A stretch of 64,000 nt of DNA from Dentipellis sp. KUC8613 (GCA_002286715.1 NSJX01000001.1:311835-375834), one strand, 5' to 3'. Positions 12,501-23,867 are shown, counted from the stretch's first letter. Notes: generated from the letters alone by a model not told the origin. Translations and numbers: made by a program.

Positions 12501-13189
12501 AGCTCAGACACATGGTTCACATATAAGATATGCTGAAGTTGTACATGCCTTTCTACTATGCTTTGTTGAGAATTTACATGATCATAGCACTGTCATGAAT
12601 GAAGAAATCCAGTTCATGTTTACACAAAGAAATTTGGTGGAATATTGTCAAGAGCTTCTGGATACCTGGGACCCAAGGCTTCCTGCATCAGACTTCAGAA
12701 GTTGCTTTAACTTTTATCACAGTATATTTTCTCTCTATAAAATGACATCTCATCATAATATTTGGCTTACAATCATTAAAGCCATGGTACAAAGAACTAG
12801 ACACATTGGATACTTCAACCAGTTTACACATGACCATTGTTCTTCAACCTTTGACATCATTGAGGATCTGAAGAAGGCTTTGAACATTGATCCACAGGAT
12901 GAAGAATTCAAGGTTTATTACTATCATGTAAGACATCATCCCTCAGAGCAGACAGCACTTCAGAGGTAAGCAAAGATGTTGGTAACTCCAGTATATTCAT
13001 GACTCACCATTTGAACAGCTATATCCATTATCCTGAAATCCAAGCTCTCAACAATCCCACAATCCATCACAGCATGATGGAAGAAGGTCTTTATCTGGAG
13101 ATTGTAAGTAAAACACAGTATGTCCACAGCAGAAACAGACATACAGCAGCATCTTTCACTTTCATTTCTACTTCAAATTTATCTTCTGA
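9594..13189 (+). CDS. DUF6535 domain membrane protein
   Basis: Proposed exons are 9594-9766, 9817-10193, 10253-10416, 10477-12965, 13019-13103 and 13130-13189, about 1,115 aa. The first ~200 residues are charged and low-complexity. The DUF6535 domain follows: VWRVYLDEAEAFDKDMIDSW, a first membrane helix (AGLFSAVVTTFVV), then LWFTSLAFSLGTALVSVLVK and a long hydrophobic pair (HIALLFFFIGLVVFLY..SWVVTCIAIIAYTAYF). The remaining ~700 residues are a helical, probably cytoplasmic region of unknown function. The family is expanded in Agaricomycetes and its role is unknown. A TAA at 12967-12969 would end an unspliced reading, but CAGAG|GTAAGC at 12965/12966 is a strong donor and the next exon is in frame, so I extended the gene; the last exon is uncertain. 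From 10364 onward the gene contains no CpG and all arginines are AGA or AGG. Confidence 0.8.
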
Positions 13190-13395
13190 CTCTTATGTAC
13201 ACATCTCTGGCTTGACTCCACTTCATTCTTCTTGATAGACTATGTATGATCTATATTTATGTGTACAATTATCTTGTTCAAGCTTTATTATTTTAGCATC
13301 AGAAAGCCTGAGGAGGGTTTTTTGCTTCAGGAGATGTGCTCTCAAGCCATTGACATATTTTGCATCAGTGCACTATCACCTCCCTGATAGTATAT
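10364..13395. other. CpG-free block (3,032 bp)
   Basis: The last CpG upstream is at 10362-10363 and the next is at 13396-13397, inside the tRNA-Asp gene. Reading every line between, I found none. The block spans the end of exon 3, introns, the whole long exon 4, exon 5 and ~200 bp of non-coding flank, so the depletion is at the DNA level and not only codon choice. Flanking sequence on both sides is CpG-rich. Confidence 0.9.
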
Positions 13396-13470
13396 CGGCT
13401 AGTACACCCGCCTGTCACTTCTGACCGGTCAAGTGCGCGGGAGAGCGGGGTTCGACTCCCCGTCAAGGAG
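13381..13470 (+). tRNA. tRNA-Asp (anticodon GTC), intron-containing
   Basis: The acceptor stem TCCCTGA pairs with TCAAGGA, with one C4-A69 mismatch and discriminator G73 as expected for Asp. The D arm is GTAT..GTAC. The anticodon stem CCCGC/GCGGG encloses CTGTCA-C, so the anticodon is GTC. An 18-nt intron (13418-13435) lies after position 37. The T arm is CGGGG-TTCGACT-CCCCG, and the B box matches GGTTCGACTCC. The mature length is 72 nt. A T5 pol III terminator is at 13492-13496. Confidence 0.9.
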
Positions 13471-13491
13471 CCTTGCTATGGAAAGCAGTGC

Positions 13492-13496
13492 TTTTT
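13492..13496 (+). terminator. RNA polymerase III terminator of tRNA-Asp
   Basis: A run of five T residues 22 nt past the tRNA-Asp 3' end. Confidence 0.6.
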
Positions 13497-14067
13497 GTTT
13501 CCAAACCACCACTCCATGAAGTCAGTGCAGCTCTCTCTCTTTGCAAAACAACATTCATTGTCATGATCACCACGCATCGTTGAGCAGTCAGCTTCTGTCA
13601 TGTTAGGTCATGGACTTTTACAACAATGTATATACAACCAGCGATGCATAGACTAGGTATCTCCTCCTTCCTCCCCGCTCCGCGAAACACGAACGCTACA
13701 TGTTGCTCCTATCCCACACCGGCCATTAGCACACTGCACGGCACGTTCGAAACACAACAGCATAAGAAACAATAAGTAAACAAGAATGCGGCGCAGGCTA
13801 GGCTGCGCGGGGGACGGCGCTCGTACGTCGGCGGGCGGCGTAGATGTAGGATGTAGGGTGTGGGTGCGAGAGCGCGATCAGTCGATGATCATGGATCCGT
13901 GAGGCTTCAAGAATGATAAGATTGCCAGGCGAAGCGCGTGAGGCGTCGTGATAAACCTATCGACGAACGAACAAGCATGATAAGCACGAGCAGCGGGAGA
14001 ACAACAACGAGAAGAAACACAACGCACATCAAAAGAACGTGTGATCCTGCGTGGATGTCTGGATGCC
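13497..14067. other. intergenic, downstream of tRNA-Asp
   Basis: This probably holds the 3' UTR of the minus-strand Ser/Pro-rich gene that ends at 14068. I see no gene. Confidence 0.5.
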
Positions 14068-15309
14068 CTAGACCGACGACGCCATCACCTCGTCGATCAG
14101 GTCCCAGTCGATGCCCACCTCGCCACTCTCCGCCTCGAGCTCCCCGATCGTCCACTGTTCCTCGCCGATGCGCCGCCGCGAGCGCACGGCCGATATCGGC
14201 GACGGGTAGTCGGTCGATATCCGTCCGGGAATGGTCATGGGCGGAACGGAGGGCAGGGGCCGCAGGACCGTGGATGCGGAGGACGACCGCCGATGTCGTG
14301 TGTCCTGCCGGGGAGCGAGCGTTGATGAAGGGGCTGGCGAGGCGGAATGCCAGAGCGACGATGTGACAGAAGACTGCGTCGGCGTGGGTGTCGGCGTCAT
14401 TGTCGACTCGGACGATGTTGACGACGTCGACGATCTGTGCGCATGCGACGGCTGGAGCCTCAGCGTCGCAAGCGGTGGAGGCGGGGGAATGGAGAACGTG
14501 CTCTCAGAGGAGCCGTCGGGCGGGGCAGTCGTGTCGTCGCTTATCGGAGATAATGAAAGGAACGTGCTAGGAGGCGCTTTGAGAGTAGGCTGTGATGACC
14601 TCACGATTACGAGAGGCGGTAGTGGGGGCGGGGAAGGCAGACGGACGGTGCGCCGGGGCGACTCTGAGTAAGGCGGCGGCGTGTTTGGGGTGACAAGGAC
14701 ACCAGGAGTGGAGGGTGGAGTGGGCAGCGGGGGCGGTGGTAGTGAAGCGCGTATCTCGCTCATGGAGAATGACCTGTGCGAGTCCGGTGATCGTAGCGGC
14801 GATGTAGATGGCGAATCCCGCTCGCTAGGCGGTCGTGGTAGCGGCCTGGGCTTGCGGAATGCAAGGACAGAGGGTCTGTGAACATAGATAGTAGTGGAAG
14901 TAAGCAAATGGAAACCAAGGACCACAGAAGGAAAGTTATTGAGAGCGTATTCATCAGCTGATGAGATACGAGCGTCAATTGGAGAGGCTACGTACGCTGG
15001 TGAAGGGGGCAGCGACGACGGTGGGCTGGACACCGAAGAAGCTTGAGCGATAGAGAATGCCGACGACGAATCGGAGGAGTTGGAAGAGGACGAGGAGGAT
15101 GTCGCGGTCGATTCGTAGGACGCTTCAGAGAACATCGAAGGCGTGAGGGTCCGTCGCGTGCGAGCGTAGACGACCTGTTCGGTCGAAACAGACAGGCCGG
15201 CACTCTGCATCTTGGACTTGGATGGGGAGTAGGGTGGGGGATACGGGTGTACCGGACTCTGCTGGCGAGGTGCGAAGGGCAGGAGACGGGCGGTAGTCTG
15301 GCGTGTCAT
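14068..15309 (-). CDS. Ser/Pro-rich low-complexity protein, function unknown
   Basis: A single open frame of 413 codons from ATG 15309. The frame stays open upstream to an ATG at 15498, but the upstream residues look like translated leader, so I prefer the internal start. The protein is rich in Ser, Pro and Thr, with several poly-Pro and poly-Ser runs and SPP/PPPY-like stretches. There is no membrane helix or catalytic motif. The C-terminus is more ordered: RRRIGEEQWTIGELEAE, then GIDWDLIDEVMASSV, a short acidic-hydrophobic segment that could be a docking motif. An apparent 50-nt intron near 14885-14934 would break the frame and is rejected. I do not recognise the protein; it looks like a disordered regulatory or scaffold protein. 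Confidence 0.6.
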   Translation of the reverse strand: MTRQTTARLLPFAPRQQSPVHPYPPPYSPSKSKMQSAGLSVSTEQVVYARTRRTLTPSMFSEASYESTATSSSSSSNSSDSSSAFSIAQASSVSSPPSSLPPSPAYVASPIDARISSADEYALNNFPSVVLGFHLLTSTTIYVHRPSVLAFRKPRPLPRPPSERDSPSTSPLRSPDSHRSFSMSEIRASLPPPPLPTPPSTPGVLVTPNTPPPYSESPRRTVRLPSPPPLPPLVIVRSSQPTLKAPPSTFLSLSPISDDTTAPPDGSSESTFSIPPPPPLATLRLQPSHAHRSSTSSTSSESTMTPTPTPTQSSVTSSLWHSASPAPSSTLAPRQDTRHRRSSSASTVLRPLPSVPPMTIPGRISTDYPSPISAVRSRRRIGEEQWTIGELEAESGEVGIDWDLIDEVMASSV

Positions 15310-16063
15310 GTATACACAGGTAGAGACAGTACCGCGGGAGAAGGTGGGGGGCACGGGACTGGAGGACCGCGTGCGGAGGCGGGATTGAGGAAGGGGGGAA
15401 GGTGGCGGAAGAAGAAAGGGCCCTGTGGGCAAGGGCGGGTGCGGGTGATATAGCAGCGGCGGGCGAGATGGTAAAATGCGAATAATCCAAAGCTCCAAGG
15501 AGACCCATCAATCTCCGCGCCAGACACAGGGCACGATTCCTCCACACAACACTCCCGGGGGGTCCTCCCCCTTCTAGCCGCCCATCCAATCTCTCGGCCG
15601 TCTCCCATCATCATCCCCTCCTCTTCTCTCGACAGCAGACAGCTCACAATCTTCCGTGCTCAATCCCAGAGTCATCTTCTGTCGGCTCATCGTACTCCGG
15701 GGACGGCGAAGGCGGCCAGAACACCTTTGCTGTGGCGGCCTCCTCGGAGCATGCGGTTACAGATCACGACCAGGGACAGTCGTATAGAAACAGTGCGCCG
15801 GTGCCTTCCAAGCCCTCTCGCAGAGCCTCGCCTCTGCTGCTGCAAGGCACGGCAGCTTCTTGCTCTGCCTTGAGCCCGAGTATTCCGAAATGAAAGGTTT
15901 TGAGGTAATGCAAGAGAGCGAATGGAAGGACAGGAAAGTCCGGAAGAAATGAGAGGGAGACTAAGCACGAGATCGCGTGATGACGATTGATCTAATCAGA
16001 CGATCTATACGTCTTTCCGACTTGCGTTCGCTCTCTCCCTGCAAACACCTCGTTCCGACGCCT
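15310..16063. promoter_or_regulatory. divergent promoter region
   Basis: This lies between the start codons of the Ser/Pro-rich gene (minus) and the methyltransferase (plus). It is CpG-rich with no further gene seen. Confidence 0.4.
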
Positions 16064-17467
16064 ATGGCCGCCGCTGTTCTTGTCGCGCCTCCGCCGACCC
16101 TAGCTGAAGAAGAGGCGTTGGACTTGGCAGACCCTCTGCGCCATTTGCGCGACGAGGCAGACGGCGTCCTTATCCCGTCGCAGCCGCATTCTGTGCAGAA
16201 CGAAATCACCGAGCTCAAGTTCGCCCTGTCCGGCTCGGATGGCAACCAACGCGCCGGTGAGCATGGACCTGCGCCCTCGTCGGTAGCCATCAAGCTGGTC
16301 GTCGACGCTAGCCCAGGATGCGGAGGCATTGCATGGCCGGCTGGTGAGGTCAGTCGGTGGACGCATTATTACTCACTCCCATCCATCTTTCTTCCCACCT
16401 TCTTCGCGCTAGTATGTCCGCGTGCTCCGTTGATGGTGGCCCTAACTTCGCACTTATCGGACCGTCCTGGTGAACGTGCTCTAATTCTCTCAACACATAG
16501 GTGCTCGCTGCCTACCTTGCGCGACGCAAGTCGTTGGCAGGCACGAACGTGGTTGAATTGGGAAGTGGCACGGGTTTAGTGGGCCTTGTTGCCGCACAGC
16601 TCGGTGCCCGTGTGTGGATTACAGACCAAGCGTGAGTGGATAACGTACTTCTTTGCATCACAGGATGGACATTGGCTCGTCCGGATTATGTGTTCACTTG
16701 AACTCGTGGGACGATAAGCATACCGAAGACCGATAGCTATCGCATCACGTTTACGCTGCATGGCCAACGTATCCCGAGAGTTGTATTTTGGAGCATTATC
16801 CAATGTCTTCCGATAAGCAAAAATACTCATCGAGCACCTATGTACAGTCCTCTCCTACCCATAATGCAACGCAACATCGACTTCAACAACCTGTCTACAA
16901 CAGTAATTGCCACAGAACTCAATTGGTTAGTCTGTCTCCCCACGTTGCGCGTACCACCCGATCAATGGGGTTAACTGTGTTTGCCGTACTGCCACAGGGG
17001 ATCTGCATTGCCGGCATGCATGCCCCGACCACAGCTCATTCTCGCGGCAGACTGTGTTTACTTTGAGCCTGCATTCCCACTGCTGGTCCAGACCCTCTCG
17101 GACCTCGTCCCGGCTGGAAGCCCCGAGAGCGAGGATCCGGAGATCCTCTTCTGCTACAAGAAGCGTCGCAAGGTACGTCAACTCTCCCTGGATACCTCCT
17201 TGGTCACGGCTGCGAATTGGTAACCACAAAATGTCAACGTCGTGCAGGCAGATAAACGCTTCTTCACGCTGCTGAAAAAGCACTTCACCTGGACAGATGT
17301 AAGCACTATCGTTGGCTCTGCACTTCGCTTTGTAAAGAACTCACGCACCCCACTATGGCTGACGAATGGGTCACGCATCGACACCAAACTAGATCGAGGA
17401 CAACCCTGATCGCGCCGAGTACACTCGTGACGCGATATCCTTGCTCAGGCTGCACCGCCGGCGATGA
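16064..17467 (+). CDS. EFM6: EFM6/METTL21-like protein-lysine methyltransferase
   Basis: Six exons (16064-16348, 16501-16631, 16848-16925, 16998-17172, 17248-17298, 17393-17467) encode 264 aa of the seven-beta-strand methyltransferase_16 family, which methylates lysines on non-histone proteins; yeast Efm6 acts on eEF1A. The SAM-binding glycine motif is VVELGSGTGLVGLVAA (~115-130). An acidic ITDQA follows at the second strand. TELNWG and the post-motif AADCVYFEPAFPLL provide the (D/E)xx(Y/F) signature. The start at 16064 (MAAAVLV) has good context; an upstream ATG at 15977 in the same frame would add 29 unlike residues. The C-terminus ends RDAISLLRLHRRR. Substrate assignment to eEF1A is inference from the closest-looking subfamily. 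Confidence 0.85.
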
Positions 17468-20400
17468 TGCACGCCTAGAGGATAGCTGCCGCGCGCTGGG
17501 GACTCACAATATTACGCACTCGAGAAAGTGTTATCCATGGCAGACCCGTTATCGGGCCCTTCTCAGCGAAAGGCGATCAATGGATGTGGTTGGCTAGAGT
17601 CCGGGGCGCTATTCCCGGGCAGCGTTTGGACGCCGATCGCCCAGACTGTAACTGGCGCGGGCGTATGCTGCAGCTTGGGCTTCCGAGGGGTGGAGGGGGC
17701 GCAGAAGACCGCGGAGGCGCTGGGAGGGGGGTTCGCGTTCCAAGCTTCGCTGTCACGGCAGGCGCGGCAGCCTGAAGTGCGGGTGTATTCTTGTCCTGGT
17801 AGCTTGCACTCACCGGCAGTAACTTGCCAGTGATCTGCGCGGTGCAAATCGCTTCTTTCGGGCTTCCGTCGGGCATTCCGGGTGCAGAGTCGCTTGCATT
17901 GGTGTCGTAGAGCGTGTTCGCAGCGAGTGTTGACAGGATATGTCAGAGCCAGTGCCAGTGCGCGGCCTCTGGCCACTCTACACAGGTACGCCGTTATGCA
18001 CGCTGTATTTAGCGACGCGGAGTCCTCGGGCTCGGGCACGCCCCGCCCATGATCATGAGCAGCCCGAGGCGAGCTATGCTCTGTGGGGAAAGCCCGTCCA
18101 CAGCCCTAGCGCACAAACGTATCTGAAACGCAGCAGCGTGCCCATTACGGCCGTGACGCTCGTCAGATGAGGCGTGCATGCGCATCCTCAGTCCAAGTTA
18201 CAGTTACAGTGTTCTACAATGAGACCGGCCATTGCGCCGCCAGGGTGTCGGACGCCCGGTACGTGCGCTAGCTTCGTTTGGTGCTTAATGCTTTGGCTGA
18301 CTACATTTTGGTGCGGGATCCATACACACTCGTACAAATATAGGCAGCAGCTTGCGTCCGGTTATGGGCGACTGATATGTTGCTATTCATATGTCTACAG
18401 TATGTTGCCAGTGGCGAGATCGCAGCGATCCTTTGGGTATGTGGCACTGGCAGCCGGAGGACATCGATAAGCTTCGGCACGCAACTCAGCTTGTTCCCAA
18501 TGCACTTCGATGACTCAGGTCGTCATCGCCTCCACTGCCAGGCGGCTGGACAGAAAGATGTGCACATCGAGTACCGCAATGGCGCATAGATCATTCACAG
18601 TTGCATTCGGACGCATTCGTCGACTGCGTGCGCCGGGCTCGCATTGTGTCCGTCGACAGCAAGCATGGACCATCGCGGCCATGGCCTCAAGCCGTAGCAC
18701 CACCACGGCCCACCACTGCCCACACTGACCCGACCGGTACCCATCTATCACTCTATGCATGCAGTGCCCGCAGCCGCGGGGTACGTAGTACGCACCAGCA
18801 GCGGCACATGGCCCCAAGCTCCGTCCTGGGAAAGCGTTAATTAACGCGCGCCACCCCGTCCGAGCACCGTCATCCCGCCATGCCGGCGAGCATCGAGCCG
18901 TCGAACCGTCGAACCCTGTCCGCGCATATGCGTCAGGACTGTACGTGCCTTCCACTTCGGCGTGGGCGCCAGCTGCGTCCCATCAGGCCCCCGGACTCTG
19001 CAGCGTGCGTGCGCACGCAAGTCATCTGCGCGCCGCCGCATCCTGCCGGCGTGCCGTGCCGCCGAAATAGCGCCCCTCCAGGCTCCTGCTGCTGTTGCTG
19101 CTGCGTGCGTGCGCAATGGTGTTGCCTGTTGCCGTGTCGATGCATCGCCATCGTGGTGTTGCGTGGGGCCTTCTCGTCGAGGCAGCTGTCACCGGGCCGC
19201 ACGCCGCGCGCTACGTGCGCTGCCGAGAGAAATGTCCATCGAGCTTCACTAGGTTCTGCTGCTTCAGTAGTCACTTGCCAGCAAGACGTTAGCACATTCC
19301 CTTGCGGGTCAGCTTCGGCAGCGAAGTAAATCCCAGGCAATAACATCACTATCCACGGCATTTTGTGTCCGTCCCAACACCAGCGCACCATCTGTTACAA
19401 TTGCCGCAAGTGAAGGCACCCACCTACGACTGACACTTGACGGCGAGGGGCGCCACAACAAGTGCTTTGCACCAGGATTCGCCGCAGCGCTCCGGGCGCA
19501 CGCGCAGTCGCCCACACTGCAGGCTGCCCTGCCAGGGGCGGGCGGGCTGCCAACTATGTATATACGCCTCCAGCGGCGCCGGCGTCTCAGTTCTGGCTTC
19601 GCGGTGCCCTGGCCTGTCTGAGTCTCAGGCCCAGGGCTGCTCGCGCCGCAGATTCAGACGGAGCATGTGCGTGTGCCTCTGCGCCTACGGTGCTGCATTT
19701 CAAAGGCGCCTTCGCGTTGCGTGTCACATACAATCACGCATCCACGCACGCAGCTACGTTTCTGGCAGGCCAGCTGCGCATGCGCCGAGCACCGTAGGGG
19801 TACGTGGGCCGTGGGTCGATTGGCATCGCGGAGCGGCGACGGAACACCCCACCGGTGGACAGTCCTGCGGAAGCGATGTTAATTAACGAGCCGCGAATAG
19901 AGCAGAGATGCACAAAGACGACAGCCCCGCGCGCTGCGCAGGCAACAGGTTCGATGGTGCCGGCGATGCAAGAGCCTGCGGTCAAAAGATTGTTTGGCAG
20001 CTGCCGCGGCGGCGGGCCGTGCGGGCCTGGCAGTGACATCGCTGCGAAGCCTTCTCGAGCCGGGCATCATCTTGGAAGCCGCGGTGACGGGCTTGGGAAG
20101 ATCACGGTGTTCGCCGCGAGGACATGTGCGGCGTAATGCATACAAATGGCCTGGGTTGCGAGTCTCGGTGAAACGCGGTCGGCGGTGGAGAGCTTTGGTG
20201 CGTATAATTGTCCATGTACGTGAGTCGACGGATGGAGGGGAGATGCCTACTTGTGAATGCGAATCCGCATAATGGCCGTCAAGTCCGGCAGTCCGAAATT
20301 CGTGGATCATCGACGCTGCGCGGTATTACGGTTACACTTGTCAAGAGAGAGCTTAACCAAGCACTTACATAGCCGCAAAGTGAAATGAACCGCTCATATG

Positions 20401-21478
20401 TGGCCGCGATGCAGATGGAATACAGGTACGGTATTACAATGCTGGAGCTTTGGTGTCTGGATTAGAACTGAGGGGACAGGGGATACTTGGACGAATTACT
20501 TGGAACTGTCAACGGGGAGCAGCACCTCGCCAATCTGGGAGCTGTACATGTGTCCCTGGGCGCGAAAGGCGGGTCCGCAGGGCTTATGTATACAGAATGC
20601 TTGCGTGTGGCGTATTCAGTGGCTATATGACTCTGCGATATAAGTCTTTGATGAGAGCAGATAGAAATCTGGGGTACATACCTGGTGTTATACGAGGAAA
20701 CTGGCGCAGACGTGAGTATGAATTGCGTTATGAGATCCTATCAGAACACTCATGCCGTCCGAACAGGAAATTGCGAGCACGTGTGCTCGACATGAGAAAA
20801 TAAGCTGGTGGGCGTGGTATCGGCGGAGCAATCACTGCTCTTGTCTAAATATCAATGTTGTTGAGGTAATGATAAGAACATGGAGGACTGTCGAGCAGAA
20901 ATCCGTGACGTTGAGCGGGTGGTTACGGTGGATCCCCATCCAGTGGGAGTACACGGATGCCAGTAAAGACCAGTGTAACGGAGTTTCTGATGTTATGTCC
21001 ATTTACGCGTGAGTCTAACAATGGAAACGGATATATCACTCACAGATTGAGCCTGCCTAGATCTCACGAACTACACGAGTCCTGCTCGTTCAGGTAACAG
21101 CTGCGGCGATGGCTGGAGAAAGCTGTCGTTCCCTTGCAGGTCGTATCAGTCTGTTACGAACACGGGTGCAGATCAAACGCATTGAGATCATTTTGAAGTG
21201 TTCTCGAAGTGAGAGGCCAGCATCTTCGCACCGGGTCCGGTCCGCGGAGTTTATGACACTGATAGAAGCCCGAGGAGGTCGTATGGTGGAGAAGCTCGGA
21301 CTATACACAATGTCGGAAAAGATGGGAGATGGTGAGTATGTCGTCTAGGAGACAGGGTCTACATAGAAAGCCCTCATCAATCCAGTCGAGGAATTCGAAT
21401 TCTAGAGAAGGGAGATGCAGAGGTGGATATTACGGCGGGAAGCGCGGCTCTAAACGTCAGTAGTAGAATACATTCCAA
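17468..21478. other. 4-kb gene-poor region
   Basis: The sequence is CpG-rich with several open frames of 60-150 codons on both strands. None shows a domain, a start context or a splice chain that extends it. A short CTG-like run lies near 19084-19102. I see no transposon ends or tRNA. Confidence 0.5.
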
Positions 21479-21930
21479 CTAATCTCTAGGTATCGTTTTG
21501 AGCTGAAGCATCATCATCAGAACTACCCAAATAACAAGACAAGTTGACGGGAGCGCACCTGCAGACCGTGTATACCCTCTATCTCCTTCTTCAATACGTC
21601 ATTGACCAACCGGTGCTGCTTCACCATAGGCAAACCCTTGAACGCCTGGCTAGCAATTGTGATTGCATAGAATGTGCCACATCCTCCTTCATGTCACAGA
21701 ACTGAGGTGAGAATGCAAAACAGATGAACGGAATGAATCTGAGACTAGTCCGCACCCGACACATCTTGTACAAGCAGCTCTGAGGGTGTGAAGCGTTCTG
21801 ACAGCTTGGTAAATATGTTCTGTTCACCCTCGTCCAGCTGTCGTGGGGGTGGTGCTGGCCGTGCGGCCGCCGAGTACGTGCGCGCCTGCAACAGGGGCTG
21901 GGGTAGTCTGCGGGCTATTCTGGAGAGCAT
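21479..21930 (-). CDS. BOL3: mitochondrial BolA-like protein (Bol3/Aim1)
   Basis: Three exons (21930-21756, 21686-21559, 21502-21479) encode 108 aa. BolA-type proteins of this group work with Nfu1 and Grx5 to pass [4Fe-4S] clusters to mitochondrial targets. Residues ~1-30 (MLSRIARRLPQPLLQARTYS) are a basic amphipathic presequence. The BolA core follows: LDEGEQNIFTKLSERF, then VQDVSGGCGTFYAITIAS, and the conserved FKGLPMVKQHRLVNDVLKKE with the ligand histidine in KQHR. The end is IHGLQLKTIPRD. Length and order match Bol3. It faces COX15 head to head across 283 bp. Confidence 0.93.
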
Positions 21931-22213
21931 GTTGTGTGTGCGGAGGCGTCAGCAAAAGGTGGAGAATTAGGCGCCGAGGGGACGGCAGCCGACGCGTGCT
22001 CGGTCAGCGCGTCGCTCACGTGCGGCAGAGTATTCGCAGGTGCCGAGAACGCGTCTGCGGGTCGACCACGCCGCGACCAGTCGCGACCTCCAATCAGGTC
22101 CGGGCGTTTGCAAGTCTTTCGGGCGTATTTCTTCGCTGAGGTCAGAGCGAGCGCACACGACGAACCTGCTGCAGCCCATAACTCACTCCTGCCAGGTTCC
22201 ATAACTCCTAGCA
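21931..22213. promoter_or_regulatory. shared BOL3/COX15 divergent promoter
   Basis: Only 283 bp separate the two start codons, so the promoters must overlap or abut. Both products are mitochondrial, which makes co-regulation plausible. I see no clear TATA box. Confidence 0.6.
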
Positions 22214-23867
22214 ATGCTGACACGAGCAGGCTGCTCAAGCCTGCGCCAGGCATTTGCCTCATTCAAGCTCAATCCAACAGTATGCCGTGGTCTTCATAGG
22301 CAGTCTGCGCCAACGGGAAGCCGCATTCTCAGCGCGCTGTCGAGCCGTAACACATTGTCGTCCATCCCTTCATTCCGGTCGCCCTTCTCCTCTACCCCAG
22401 CGCGCACCTACGCTCTTTTCTCCAAGCCGGCTCCTGCCTCTCTGAAACAGGCCCTCGAACCCCGATTCTTCTCGTCCAACACCGGTGCGGCTGCCGAAGC
22501 CTTGCCTGTTCTTTCTCCACCCCCGGTTGCACGCTGGCTTCTCCTATCCTCGACCCTCGTATTTGCTGTAATCGTCGTGGGCGGCGTTACACGTCTGACA
22601 GAATCCGGCCTCAGCATTACGGAATGGCGCCCCATCGCAGGAGTCCTCCCGCCCCTGTCGCACGCGGAATGGGAGGCCGAATTCGAGAAGTACAAGGCCA
22701 CCCCGGAATTTAAGCTGTATGTCACCGCGCCCCGCGTCTCGTCTCACCGCCCCGCACCCTCTCATGCACACACAGACTGAACCACTCCATCACGCTCTCG
22801 GAATTCAAGTCCATCTTCTACATGGAATGGAGCCACCGCATCCTCGGCCGCATCATCGGCTTCGCCTTCGTCTTCCCGCTCGCGTACTTCGCCTTCCGGC
22901 GCAAGCTCACGTCCTCGCTCCCCTTGCAGCTCACCGGCATTGCGCTCCTGCTGGGCGCGCAGGGTGCGCTTGGGTGGTACATGGTCAAGTCCGGCTTGGA
23001 AGACGCGCTCATGGAGACCCCCGGCGCCATCCCGCGCGTGTCGCAGTACAGACTCGCGGCGCACCTGGGCACGGCGCTCGTGCTCTACGCCGGCATGTTC
23101 GCCTCGGGCATCTCGATCCTCAAGGACTGGAAGTACGCGAACACCGGCAGCTGGGGCGGCTTGACGGACGGGCACACCTGGGAGAAGGTCATGCAGAACC
23201 CCATCGTGAAGCGGTTCAAGACGCAGACGGTCCTGCTGACGGCCTTGGTATTCCTGACCGCACTTTCCGGTATGCCGGCATCTTTATTCCTCCGTTTTTC
23301 CAATCCACTGAAACGCTCCATGCAGGCGCCTTCGTCGCAGGTCTTGACGCTGGATTAGTGTACAACGAATTCCCCCTGATGGGCGGCAGACTCGCGCCCC
23401 CGACGGACGAGCTGCTGTCCAAGGATTATGCATCGGGCCCCGATGGCTCCGGTCTCTGGCGAAACATCTTCGAGAACCCCACCACGGTGCAGTTTGACCA
23501 CCGCATGCTGGTAAGCCTTTCCTCTCGCTATGTGTCCCCAAAATCTCACACTTTCTGTCAGGCTATTACTACGTACATCAGCGCCTGCGCTCTCTACGCC
23601 TCGACGCGCCGCCCCGCCATCCGCGCCGCCCTGCCGCCCCTCGCCCGCCGATGCGCCATCGCAGTATTCGCCATGGCGAACGTGCAAGTGCTCCTCGGAA
23701 TCTCGACACTTCTATACCTCGTCCCCATCCCTCTGGCCGCGGCGCACCAAGCAGGCAGCGTCGCGCTGCTCACGACGATGATCCACCTCCTCATTTCCCT
23801 GCGCCGGCCGGGCATGGCAGCACGCGTCTGGCGGCAGGCGAAGTTGCGGAAAAGTACCAGCGCATGA
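22214..23867 (+). CDS. COX15: heme A synthase Cox15
   Basis: Four exons (22214-22716, 22776-23269, 23326-23510, 23562-23867) encode 495 aa. Cox15 oxidises the C8 methyl of heme O to make heme A for cytochrome c oxidase in the inner mitochondrial membrane. Residues ~1-95 are a long basic, Ser-rich presequence. Eight membrane helices follow in two four-helix bundles. Heme-ligand histidines are visible in EWSHRILGR and [10 protein letters not shown] (N-terminal half) and in FDHRML and [10 protein letters not shown] (C-terminal half). The signature [19 protein letters not shown] and [10 protein letters not shown] are both present. Length and motif order match fungal Cox15. It is divergent from BOL3. 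Confidence 0.97.

Noticed and set aside
14885..14934. 50-nt intron in the Ser/Pro-rich gene (GTGGTC..TTCACAG)
   Set aside because: Removing it shifts the downstream frame, which is otherwise open to a sensible end.
15309..15498. Upstream ATG at 15498 for the Ser/Pro-rich gene
   Set aside because: Adds 63 residues resembling translated leader; internal ATG preferred.
17563..18039. Minus-strand frames near 17.6-18.0 kb as a gene
   Set aside because: No recognisable motif and no coherent exon chain.
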